A stretch of DNA of 17,313 nt from Pseudaeromonas sp038247115 (lineage in GTDB: Bacteria; Pseudomonadota; Gammaproteobacteria; Enterobacterales; Aeromonadaceae): contig JBBRVG010000086.1 in assembly GCA_038247115.1 (NCBI GenBank), positions 1-17,313 on the forward strand. The letters are read 5' to 3'. A program made the translations under genes and the position numbers. Positions 6,774 to 14,040 of the stretch are shown here, one piece after another (position 1 is the first letter of the stretch; every line of letters starts with the position of its first letter). Below the pieces are notes generated by a model that did not search any database, was not told where the DNA came from, and was given only the letters and a program-made list of their open reading frames with translations.

Positions 6774-7912
6774 GCCAGTCGGACGGCCAGAATCGCAGCG
6801 AAGCCGCAACCCCCAGACGGCTGCGACAGGCGCGCAAGAAGGGGCAGGTTGCCCGCTCTCGCGAGTTGGTCAGTGCCGGCTTGCTGTTGCTCGGCAGCCT
6901 GTGTCTGGACAGCTGGGCGCGGGCCTTTGGTGATCTGTTTGCCACCCTGATGCGGCGGCAGCTGACGTTTGATGTCGCCTTGCTGCGCAACCCCTGGCTG
7001 ATGGTGAGCCAGATGGGTGTGGCCCTGACTGACATGCTGACGGTGATGCTGGCGCCCTTTGCCCTGCTGGCGCTGGGGTTGATCGCTCTGGCCATGCTGC
7101 CCGGTGGCCCCGTGCTGGTCTGGGACAACCTGTTGCCCAAGGGCTCGCGCTTCAACCCGCTCACCGGTCTGGGCCGCATCTTCTCCTCCCGCAGTTGGGT
7201 GGAATTGGGCAAGGCGGTGTTGAAAGTACTGCTGATCGGTGGAGCCTTGCTGTTGTTGCTGCACAACAACTGGGATCTGCTGATGGGGTTGAGTCGGCAG
7301 TCCTTCTCCCGGGCCATGAGCCAGGGCTTGCAGCTGATTGCCCAGGCCTGGCTGTTTATGGGCATCCTGCTCGGAGTGATTGCCTGCATCGATTTGCCCT
7401 ATCAGCAGTGGAATCTGCTCAAGGGGCTGCGCATGAGCAAACAGGAGATCAAGGAGGAGCGGCGCAGCGTCGAGGGCCGCCCCGAGGTGAAGATGCGCAT
7501 TCGCCGCATGCAGGTTCTGCTGTCGCGCTCCCAGCTCAGCCGTCGCTTGCCGAAGGCTGATGTGGTGCTGGTGAACCCGACGCACTATGCGGTGGCGATC
7601 CGCTATGACCAGAACAAGGCCAAGGCACCCTATGTGGTGGCCAAGGGGGTAGACGAGATGGCGCTGCGGATCCGTGAGTTGGCTGTGGAGCTGGATAAGC
7701 CCCTGCTGCCCCTGCCAGAGCTGACCCGGGCCATCTATCACTCGACCCGGGTCGATCAGGAGATCCCGGCCGCCCTGTATAACGCTGTGGCTCACGTGCT
7801 GAGTCATGTGATGCAACTGAAGGCCTATCAGATTGGGCGTGGCAAGAAGCCCATGCCCCTGACCAACTTGCCGATCCCGGCCGAATTGCTGACTCCAGGA
7901 GGTACATTGTGA
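6770..7912 (+). CDS. flhB: Lateral flagellar export switch protein FlhB (LfhB/FlhB-L), 380 aa
   Basis: FlhB switches export specificity from rod/hook to filament substrates after autocleavage of its cytoplasmic domain. The start (MSQSDGQNRSEAATPRRLRQ) overlaps the fliR stop; the pattern of Glu-Ala-Thr-Pro followed by basic residues is the FlhB N-terminus. Four hydrophobic segments follow (about 33-50, 88-112, 145-165, 186-208). After the linker MSKQEIKEERRSVEGRPEVK comes the cleavage motif NPTH at residues 269-272 within DVVLVNPTHYAVAIRYD, the same numbering as in Salmonella FlhB. A C-terminal domain with YNAVAHVLSHV completes it. All key residues are intact, so autocleavage is expected. Confidence 0.96.
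   Translation: MSQSDGQNRSEAATPRRLRQARKKGQVARSRELVSAGLLLLGSLCLDSWARAFGDLFATLMRRQLTFDVALLRNPWLMVSQMGVALTDMLTVMLAPFALLALGLIALAMLPGGPVLVWDNLLPKGSRFNPLTGLGRIFSSRSWVELGKAVLKVLLIGGALLLLLHNNWDLLMGLSRQSFSRAMSQGLQLIAQAWLFMGILLGVIACIDLPYQQWNLLKGLRMSKQEIKEERRSVEGRPEVKMRIRRMQVLLSRSQLSRRLPKADVVLVNPTHYAVAIRYDQNKAKAPYVVAKGVDEMALRIRELAVELDKPLLPLPELTRAIYHSTRVDQEIPAALYNAVAHVLSHVMQLKAYQIGRGKKPMPLTNLPIPAELLTPGGTL
7897..7911 (+). promoter_or_regulatory. Strong Shine-Dalgarno sequence with GTG start of flhA
   Basis: AGGAGGT (7897-7903), a near-perfect anti-16S match, lies 5 bases before a GTG start codon at 7909. The GTG overlaps the flhB stop (GTGA). This is the only non-ATG start chosen among the complete genes here, and the strong ribosome site inside flhB decides it. 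Confidence 0.8.
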
Positions 7913-9984
7913 ACTGGCGGACCTTGACCCAATCCTATACTGGTGTGCCACTGTTGGTGCTGGCCATACTGGCGATGGTGATTTTGCCCTTGCCGGCCTG
8001 GCTGCTGGATACCCTGTTTACCTTCAACATAGTGCTGGCGCTGCTGGTACTGCTGGTCTCGGTGTCCGCCCGGCGGCCGCTGGATTTCTCGGTCTTCCCC
8101 ACCGTCTTGCTGGTTGCCACCCTGATGCGACTGTCGTTGAACGTCGCCTCGACCCGGGTGGTGTTGCTCCATGGTCAGAATGGTGCCGACGCTGCGGGTA
8201 AGGTGGTCCAGTCGTTCGGGGAGGTGGTAGTCGGCGGCAACTATGTGGTCGGTATGGTGGTGTTCGTCATCCTGATGATCATCAACTTCGTGGTCATCAC
8301 CAAGGGTGGTGAGCGGATCTCCGAGGTGGCCGCCCGCTTCACCCTGGATGCCATGCCCGGTAAACAGATGGCCATCGATGCCGATCTGAATGCCGGTTTG
8401 CTGGATCAGAAGACCGCCAAGCGGCGGCGGCAGGATATTGCCCGCGAAGCCGACTTTTATGGCGCCATGGACGGGGCCTCGAAGTTCGTCCGGGGGGATG
8501 CCATCGCCGGTCTGCTGGTGCTGGTCATCAACATGGTGGGCGGTCTGGCCATAGGTATCTTCCAGCATGGCATGCTGGCGGCCGAGGCATTCCAGCGTTA
8601 TGCCCTGCTGACCATAGGGGATGGTCTGGTGGCGCAGATACCGTCGCTGCTGATGTCGACTGCGGCCGCTATTATTGTCACCCGGGTCAATGATGAAGGG
8701 GAGATGACCGATCTGGTCGGCCGCCAGTTGCTGGCCTCGCCCCGGGTCATGTTCACCGGCGCTATCATCATGCTGATCCTCGGTCTGGTACCGGGGATGC
8801 CGACCCTGGCCTTCCTCAGTTTTGCCGCCGTGCTGGGCTACTCCGGTTGGCGCGCCCAGAACTACCACCGCGACATCGAGAGCCTGCGTGCCGCCGAAGC
8901 CGTGGTCGAGAAGATGCCGGGTAAGGATGCCGAGGCGCTGGATTGGCCGGATCTGCCGTTTGTCGATCCCCTGGTGGTCGATCTGGGTTACCGGCTGGTG
9001 AAGCTGGCGGATAAGGAGCGAGGCGCCGAGCTGCTGCAGCGGGTGCGCGGTATTCGCAAGACCCTCTCCGAGCAGATGGGATTTTTGCTGCCGGAAATTC
9101 GGGTCAAAGATAATCTGCATCTGAAACCGGAGCAGTACCAAATCCGTTTACATGGCGTACCGGTCGCCAACGGGCGCATAGAGCCGGATCGCTTGATGGC
9201 CATCAATAACGGTGATGTCTACGGCAAACTGGACGGTATTCTGGCGCGGGATCCGGCCTATGACATGGAAGCGGTATGGATCATGCCCATCGAGAGGGCC
9301 AAGGCGCTGAACATGGGTTATTCCGTGGTCGAGCCGGCCTCTGTGATTGCCACCCACGCCAGCAAGGTGATCCGCGAAAATCTCGACGAGCTGTTCGGCC
9401 ACGACGAGATCCTCAAGTGGCATCAGCGGCTGGCGCACTTGGCGCCCAAGCTCTCCGAGTCGCTGCTGGCGGCGCTTACGCCGATGCAACAACTGCGGGT
9501 GCTGCGCTATCTGCTGCGCGAACAGATGAGCATCATGGATATCCGGGCCATCGCCACCAGCATGCTGGACAGCAGCGAGGTGAGCAAGGATCCGATCCTG
9601 CTGGCCTCCGATGTGCGCTGCGCCCTGAAGCGGGGACTGATCCGGCAACTGGTGGGGGATAAACCCAATCTCAAGACCTTCACCCTGGAGGAAAAGCTGG
9701 AGCAGACCCTGTTGACCGCGCTGCGTCAGGCCCAGCAACAGGGCAAGGTGGCGCTGGATGGCTTTCCGATAGAACCCCAGTTGCTGGCACAGTTGCAGCA
9801 GCGGATGCCGATGATTCGGGATCAGATGCAGCGGGCGGGTCAGGCTCCAACCCTGGTGGTGATGCCGCAGCTGAGGCCCATCATGTCGCGCTATGCCCGC
9901 AGTTTTGCCAAGGGGTTGCAGGTGCTCTCCTACAACGAGATGACGGAGACTGTGCAACTGGATGTACTGGGCTCGTTGGGGTGA
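7909..9984 (+). CDS. flhA: Lateral flagellar export apparatus protein FlhA (LfhA/FlhA-L), 691 aa
   Basis: FlhA forms the nonameric export ring that receives chaperone-substrate complexes and couples the proton motive force to export. It has the family length. The N-terminal half has about eight membrane helices, including the signature RLSLNVASTRVVLLHGQ (residues 74-90). The conserved FHIPEP cytoplasmic loop spans residues 131-200: TKGGERISEVAARFTLDAMPG, then ADFYGAMDGASKFVRGDA. The C-terminal cytoplasmic domain begins near residue 330 and contains PEIRVKDNLHLKPEQYQIRL and LREQMSIMDIRAIATSMLD, both typical. It is last in this operon; no clear intrinsic terminator follows before the lafK leader. 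Confidence 0.97.
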   Translation: MNWRTLTQSYTGVPLLVLAILAMVILPLPAWLLDTLFTFNIVLALLVLLVSVSARRPLDFSVFPTVLLVATLMRLSLNVASTRVVLLHGQNGADAAGKVVQSFGEVVVGGNYVVGMVVFVILMIINFVVITKGGERISEVAARFTLDAMPGKQMAIDADLNAGLLDQKTAKRRRQDIAREADFYGAMDGASKFVRGDAIAGLLVLVINMVGGLAIGIFQHGMLAAEAFQRYALLTIGDGLVAQIPSLLMSTAAAIIVTRVNDEGEMTDLVGRQLLASPRVMFTGAIIMLILGLVPGMPTLAFLSFAAVLGYSGWRAQNYHRDIESLRAAEAVVEKMPGKDAEALDWPDLPFVDPLVVDLGYRLVKLADKERGAELLQRVRGIRKTLSEQMGFLLPEIRVKDNLHLKPEQYQIRLHGVPVANGRIEPDRLMAINNGDVYGKLDGILARDPAYDMEAVWIMPIERAKALNMGYSVVEPASVIATHASKVIRENLDELFGHDEILKWHQRLAHLAPKLSESLLAALTPMQQLRVLRYLLREQMSIMDIRAIATSMLDSSEVSKDPILLASDVRCALKRGLIRQLVGDKPNLKTFTLEEKLEQTLLTALRQAQQQGKVALDGFPIEPQLLAQLQQRMPMIRDQMQRAGQAPTLVVMPQLRPIMSRYARSFAKGLQVLSYNEMTETVQLDVLGSLG

Positions 9985-10184
9985 CTGATCATGCAATACG
10001 TTGATTGTTTATTCGTCTCAAGTGCTAATGAAACGTTCAGTATTCATGTTAACTAATTAATATAATTATAATTCTTAACCTAAATTTACATCCCGCTTGC
10101 ATGATTTGACATGAATAAAAATTAAAATCGCGTCATGCTACGGCTTCATTAAAGTTTTGACTCCAGTTGGTCGTTTTTAACCAG
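9985..10184 (+). other. AT-rich 5' part of the flhA-lafK intergenic region, presumed lafK promoter area
   Basis: Positions 10005-10135 are AT-rich and contain no gene. GTTAA (10048-10052) and TTAAC (10075-10079) flank a 22-base run of A and T with one C on each side. A TTGACA (10106-10111) has no -10 at proper spacing, while TAAAAT (10123-10128) could be a -10 with a poor -35. A CCCGCTTGCA at 10092-10101 recalls the -12 half of a sigma-54 promoter, but the GG of the -24 element is missing. A transcription start upstream of 10185 is required by the riboswitch, but its position is not resolved. Confidence 0.4.
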
Positions 10185-10278
10185 CTGGTGTGAAAAAAGC
10201 GGCAAACTGAGACGAAAGTTCAGGACGCAAAGCCTCCGGTCTACTGCCCCTTTGGGGCCATGATAGCGGGGTTGCCAG
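10185..10278 (+). promoter_or_regulatory. Cyclic-di-GMP riboswitch (GEMM-I class aptamer) in the lafK leader
   Basis: The aptamer core matches the GEMM-I consensus. A short closing stem P1 pairs CTGGTG (10185-10190) with TTGCCAG (10272-10278). GGCAAAC (10201-10207) is followed by a stem capped by a GAAA tetraloop (10214-10217) with GAC/GTT flanks. GGACGCAAAGCC (10223-10234) supplies the conserved internal loop, its GCC pairing with GGC at 10201-10203. The second long stem starts at TCCGGTCTA (10235-10243), is capped by GCCCC-TTT-GGGGC (10246-10258), and returns with TAGCGGGG (10264-10271). Its C10267 corresponds to the ligand-pairing C92 of the Vibrio cholerae Vc2 aptamer. It lies 257 bases before the lafK start on the same strand. 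Whether ligand turns lafK on or off cannot be read from the sequence. Confidence 0.92.
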
Positions 10279-10318
10279 ATAGCAGATCTGCAGGGAGTCG
10301 TGTTGGCGGCTCCTGTTT
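10276..10318 (+). promoter_or_regulatory. Putative riboswitch expression platform: anti-P1 hairpin and terminator-like stem-loop
   Basis: CAGAT (10276-10280) can pair with ATCTG (10286-10290), using three bases that also close the aptamer P1 stem, so the two are mutually exclusive. Immediately after, CAGGGAGTCG (10291-10300) pairs with CGGCTCCTG (10307-10315) around a 6-base loop, with one bulged G and one G-U pair. TTTGCTCT follows. The T-run is poor for an intrinsic terminator, so this could be a transcriptional platform or only a structured leader. Confidence 0.4.
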
Positions 10319-10493
10319 GCTCTCGCACCTATTGTGTTATGTGCACATGATGGGGCGTGCCCACCTATCCGCTGTCCGTCCTTCGCTTCCGTTGCATTTG
10401 CTTATTGTCAGCAATCAGGTATCGAGCTGGTCTCAGATCCAAATTGTGTATGAACGAGTGAGCACATGGTCAACAGATTTTCTGCTGGGTCTG

Positions 10494-10530
10494 CGTTCTC
10501 TTGTTTCGTGTTATGGCACTACGGAGAACG
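10494..10530 (+). promoter_or_regulatory. Hairpin sequestering the lafK Shine-Dalgarno sequence
   Basis: CGTTCTCT (10494-10501) pairs with GGAGAACG (10523-10530) over 7 Watson-Crick pairs plus a U-G pair. This hides the GGAGA ribosome site (10523-10527), which lies 8 bases before the lafK ATG. Within the 21-base loop, GTG (10508-10510) can also pair with CAC (10517-10519). Such a structure would keep lafK translation low unless it is opened. A link to the c-di-GMP aptamer about 215 bases upstream is possible but not shown. Confidence 0.55.
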
Positions 10531-10535
10531 TCTTC

Positions 10536-11936
10536 ATGTCGATTCCATTATGTGAATCCGTGCCAACTCTGGAGGGTATGAGCCTGTTGGCTCTCGATCC
10601 TCGCCAAAGTTTGCAGCGGCAACATGCCGCCAGCTTGGCGCTGTGGAGTGTCGATGCGGAATGGGTGACGACTCTGAGTCAGGCCCTGATGCCACGCCGG
10701 GCACCGACCCTGGTGCTGGTGGATACGGATGCACTGGATCACCCGGTGGGACCTGTGGTGACCGACTTGCATCGACGCTACCCGGCGGCCCTGATCCTGG
10801 TGCTGGTGGAGCCCCATCAGAGTCGGGAGGCCGGTGAAGCCCTGCGTCTGGGCGCCGTCGATTACCTGCAAAAACCCTTCCAGGCCGCCCAGTTGCAACA
10901 TGCCTTACAGGAGATGGTGCTGCTGTTGCACCCCATGCCCAATCTGGTGGTGCGCTCCCATGCGGCTCGTCAGGTGATCCAGTTAGCACGGCGGGCCGCC
11001 AACACCTCGGCTTCCGTGCTGATCACCGGGGAGTCCGGGACTGGCAAGGAGTGTCTGGCGCAATTTATTCATGCCCAATCGCCGCGCCGACAGGCTCCCT
11101 ATGTGGCGGTCAACTGTGCGGCTATCCCCGAGAACATGCTGGAATCCATGCTGTTTGGCTACAGCAAGGGAGCCTTTACCGGCGCTGTGCAGTCGATGCC
11201 GGGCAAGTTCGAATTGGCCCAGGGTGGCACGCTAGTACTGGATGAAATCGGCGACTTGCCACTGCCGCTACAGGCCAAGTTGCTGCGGGTATTGCAAGAA
11301 CGCAGCCTGGAGCGACTGGGCAGCCATCAGACGATTGCTCTGGATGTCCGGGTCATTGCCGCCAGCAATCGTGATCTGCGCACCATGGTCGCCCGCGGCG
11401 AGTTTCGTCAGGATCTCTACTATCGCCTGGATGTGCTGCCGCTAAGCTGGCCCGCCTTGCGAGAGCGTCCTGTGGATATATTGCCGCTGGCCCAGCATTT
11501 CATCGATAAATACGCATCGCAGCAGGGGTACACCTTGAGCGGGGAGGCGAGCCAGTGCTTGTTGAGTTATGACTGGCCGGGGAATGTCCGCGAGCTGGAA
11601 AATGTCATGCAGCGAGCGCTGATCCTGTGCCGGGGCCTGTCCCTGCAACCCGATGACCTGCAGTTACCCCAGGCGGCTGCCAGCCTGATAATCCAGTGGC
11701 CTGGTATCGAGGGAGTAACGGATGCCTCTGCTCCCCGCAAGCCATACCCCATCACAGATCTGCACAGCAGCAAACGCAGTGCCGAATTTCAATGTGTACT
11801 CGAGACCCTGCGCCGTTTCCATGGCCATCGTACCCGTACCGCCGAGGCTCTGGGCATGACCACCCGCGCCTTGCGTTACAAGTTGGCGGCGATGCGGGAG
11901 CAGGGAATCGATATCGACCAGTTGGTCCGTCAGTAA
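10536..11936 (+). CDS. lafK: Lateral flagellar master regulator LafK, sigma-54-dependent activator, 466 aa
   Basis: LafK activates RpoN-dependent lateral flagellar genes. The start at 10536 has GGAGA 8 bases upstream; the frame remains open back to 10260, but that part lies in the riboswitch leader. Residues 15-125 form a degenerate receiver-like domain: Asp63 (LVLVDTD) and Lys113 (LQKPF) remain, but the N-terminal acidic pair and the Thr/Ser are missing, so phosphorylation is unlikely. The AAA+ domain has Walker A GESGTGKE (165-172), the sigma-54 contact loop GAFTGA (212-217), Walker B GTLVLDEIGDL (231-241), sensor I ASNRDL and sensor II WPGNVREL (347-354). A Fis-type helix-turn-helix (HRTRTAEALGMTTRALRYKL, 431-450) ends the protein. 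It has no adjacent kinase gene. The stop is a tandem TAATAA; fliE starts 14 bases later. Confidence 0.95.
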   Translation: MSIPLCESVPTLEGMSLLALDPRQSLQRQHAASLALWSVDAEWVTTLSQALMPRRAPTLVLVDTDALDHPVGPVVTDLHRRYPAALILVLVEPHQSREAGEALRLGAVDYLQKPFQAAQLQHALQEMVLLLHPMPNLVVRSHAARQVIQLARRAANTSASVLITGESGTGKECLAQFIHAQSPRRQAPYVAVNCAAIPENMLESMLFGYSKGAFTGAVQSMPGKFELAQGGTLVLDEIGDLPLPLQAKLLRVLQERSLERLGSHQTIALDVRVIAASNRDLRTMVARGEFRQDLYYRLDVLPLSWPALRERPVDILPLAQHFIDKYASQQGYTLSGEASQCLLSYDWPGNVRELENVMQRALILCRGLSLQPDDLQLPQAAASLIIQWPGIEGVTDASAPRKPYPITDLHSSKRSAEFQCVLETLRRFHGHRTRTAEALGMTTRALRYKLAAMREQGIDIDQLVRQ

Positions 11937-11950
11937 TAAGGGAATAGTCA

Positions 11951-12292
11951 ATGCAAGTAGAAATGCTGGCGAGCCAGGCCACCCTGTTGGGGCGTATGGA
12001 TGAGATGAGTCACATGGCGGCCGGTGAACAGATTGCCCCCGCAGCCCTCGCCGCAGGTGGCGAAGTGGCGACTACCTCGTTTGCCGATGCCTTCAGTTCG
12101 GCAATCCATCAGGTCAATAGTGTGCAGAATAGTGCGGCGGCGCAGATGCAGGCGGTCGAGCTGGGCCAGAGCACCGACATGGTCGGCGCCATGATCACGG
12201 CTCAAAAAGCCGGGCTGAGCTTCTCGGCTCTGGTGCAGGCCCGTAACAAGGTGATGACGGGTTTCGATGACATCATGAACATGGCGCTGTAG
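11951..12292 (+). CDS. fliE: Lateral flagellar hook-basal body protein FliE (LfiE/FliE-L), 113 aa
   Basis: FliE joins the MS ring to the proximal rod and is an early export substrate. The N-terminal half is variable and Ala-rich. The C-terminal half carries the FliE family pattern, with TDMVGAMITAQKAGLSFSAL and QARNKVMTGFDDIMNM resembling the usual helical bundle ending in RNK-hydrophobic-(Y/F)-x-(E/D)-(I/V)-M. It has no signal peptide, as expected for a substrate of flagellar type III export. AAGGGA lies 7-12 bases upstream of the start. The fliF gene follows after 8 bases, whose ribosome site AGGA overlaps the fliE stop. Confidence 0.93.
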   Translation: MQVEMLASQATLLGRMDEMSHMAAGEQIAPAALAAGGEVATTSFADAFSSAIHQVNSVQNSAAAQMQAVELGQSTDMVGAMITAQKAGLSFSALVQARNKVMTGFDDIMNMAL

Positions 12293-12300
12293 GAACCGGT

Positions 12301-14040
12301 ATGAGCGAGTTAATCAAGAAGACGGGCCTCGATGTGCGTGCCCAGGATGCCCGGCAGACGCTGAGCGGCTGGTGGGTCCGCTGGCGCCAACAGTCGCGGG
12401 ATAACCGTTCTGTGCTGGTGATTGCCCTGCTGGCGGCTGTGGTGGCGGCCAGTATCGTGGTGATCCTGTGGACCGCCAGCCAGAACTATGTGCCCCTGTA
12501 CGGCCGTCAGGAGATGTACGACACCGCCAATATCCTCGAATTGCTGGAAAAGGAGCAGGTGCCGTTCAAGCTGGATACCGCCTCAGGGCAAGTGCTGGTG
12601 CCTGAGGCCCAGCTGGCCCAGGTGCGCATCGCCCTGGCGGCGCGCGGGGTGCGGGCCGCCATGCCATCCGGGATGGAGGGACTGGATACCAAGGTCGGAC
12701 TGGGTACCAGCGAGTTCATGGAGAACATGCGCTATCGCAATGCCCTGGAAGGGGAACTGGCCCGGACCATCATAGGACTGGATGCGGTGCGCAGTGCCCG
12801 GGTGCATCTGGCGATCCCCAAACGCACCCTGTTTGTCGGCCGGGAGGAAGAGCGGCCTACGGCTTCCGTGATGCTGGACATGGCTGCCGGCCAACAGCTG
12901 GAGCGCGGCCAGGTGGAGGCGATTGTCAATCTGGTCGCCGGTAGCATCAGCGGCCTGAAACCCGAAGCGGTAACGGTCGTGGATCAGACCGGACGCTTGC
13001 TGAGCGCCGATCTGGCCGATGCGGATGGCATGGGGCAGATGAGCCTGCAGCAGATCGATTATGTGCGTCGTCTGGAGGATTACACCCGTCAGCGTGCCGC
13101 CGACATGCTCTATCCCCTGTTGGGCAGTGATAATTTCCGCATTCAGGTTGCAGCCGATGTCGATTTCAACAAGGTGGAAGAGACCCACGAAACCGTGGAT
13201 CCGACCCCGGTGCTGCGCAGTGAAACCGGCAAGAACGACGACTCGGTGGACAAGATCGCCGCCGGCATTCCGGGCTCGCTCTCCAACCGGCCTCCCGTGA
13301 CAGCGACCGATACCGAAAAGAACAAAGCGGATGCGACTCCGGCACCGACCGATGCCCGCACTCAGCGCAGCGAGTTCAATCGCGAGTATCAAAATGGTCG
13401 CTCTGTGACCCACACCCAGTTCCAGCAAGGGCGTCTGCAGCAACTGCACGTCTCTGTGCTGTTGAACCAGAGCATTGCGCCGAAAGGTGGCTGGAGCAAG
13501 GCGCAGTTGGGCGAGATGGAAGCCATGGTGCAGCGTGCCGTGGGCTTCGAGGCTGACCGTGGCGATCAAATCAGTCTGACCAGCTTCCCCTTCACGCCTG
13601 CCGCCGTCGACCCTAGCTCCTATGGCGAAGCCTGGTGGCAAAAACCGATCCTGCAAAGCGCTATGCGTTACGGCATTGGTACCCTGCTGTGTCTGGTGTT
13701 GGTGTTGCTGGGGATACGGCCACTGGTCAAGCATCTGGTGCAACAGAACAAACCGCCAGTGGTGGAAAGAGCCGCGAACGATGAACGTGAGCCGGGCTTT
13801 GCGAGTGAGCCAACTGTCGGTAAGAGTCAGAACGGCATGACGCCGAGCATGATGGCAGTGCTGGAGGATATGTTGCCCGGCGAGATGGATTTGCCACCCC
13901 TGGGGCTCGAAGAGCTGCCACCGGTGGGCAGTGACTATGATGTGCAGCTCAAGCACTTGCAGCTGCTGGTGGATCAGGAAACTACCCGGGTAACCGAGGT
14001 GATCAAACAGTGGGTGAATGGCAACAATGATCGATCTTAA
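12301..14040 (+). CDS. fliF: Lateral flagellar MS-ring protein FliF (LfiF/FliF-L), 579 aa
   Basis: FliF assembles the MS ring in the inner membrane, the base for the rod and C-ring. It has the two expected membrane helices, at about residues 37-58 (VLVIALLAAVVAASIVVILW) and 457-476 (GIGTLLCLVLVLLGIRPL). Between them are the ring-building motifs: YVPLYGRQEMYDTANILELL, VRIALAARGV, SEFMENMRYRNALEGELART, and RSARVHLAIPKRTLFVG. A Pro/Asp-rich variable stretch (about 325-360) precedes REYQNGRSVTHTQFQQGRLQ. The cytoplasmic C-terminus, DVQLKHLQLLVDQETTRVTEVIKQWVNG, is the FliG-binding region. Length is typical. The 3' end overlaps fliG by 23 bases if fliG starts at 14018. Confidence 0.96.
   Translation: MSELIKKTGLDVRAQDARQTLSGWWVRWRQQSRDNRSVLVIALLAAVVAASIVVILWTASQNYVPLYGRQEMYDTANILELLEKEQVPFKLDTASGQVLVPEAQLAQVRIALAARGVRAAMPSGMEGLDTKVGLGTSEFMENMRYRNALEGELARTIIGLDAVRSARVHLAIPKRTLFVGREEERPTASVMLDMAAGQQLERGQVEAIVNLVAGSISGLKPEAVTVVDQTGRLLSADLADADGMGQMSLQQIDYVRRLEDYTRQRAADMLYPLLGSDNFRIQVAADVDFNKVEETHETVDPTPVLRSETGKNDDSVDKIAAGIPGSLSNRPPVTATDTEKNKADATPAPTDARTQRSEFNREYQNGRSVTHTQFQQGRLQQLHVSVLLNQSIAPKGGWSKAQLGEMEAMVQRAVGFEADRGDQISLTSFPFTPAAVDPSSYGEAWWQKPILQSAMRYGIGTLLCLVLVLLGIRPLVKHLVQQNKPPVVERAANDEREPGFASEPTVGKSQNGMTPSMMAVLEDMLPGEMDLPPLGLEELPPVGSDYDVQLKHLQLLVDQETTRVTEVIKQWVNGNNDRS

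Noticed and set aside
10085..10105. Sigma-54-like element (CCCGCTTGCA) upstream of lafK
   Set aside because: The GG of the -24 element is missing at the proper distance, so it does not meet the minimum GG-N10-GC rule.
10260..10535. In-frame open extension of lafK starting at an ATG inside the riboswitch (92 extra codons)
   Set aside because: It overlaps the aptamer, has no ribosome site, adds no recognisable domain, and a good GGAGA site precedes the ATG at 10536. The open frame looks fortuitous.
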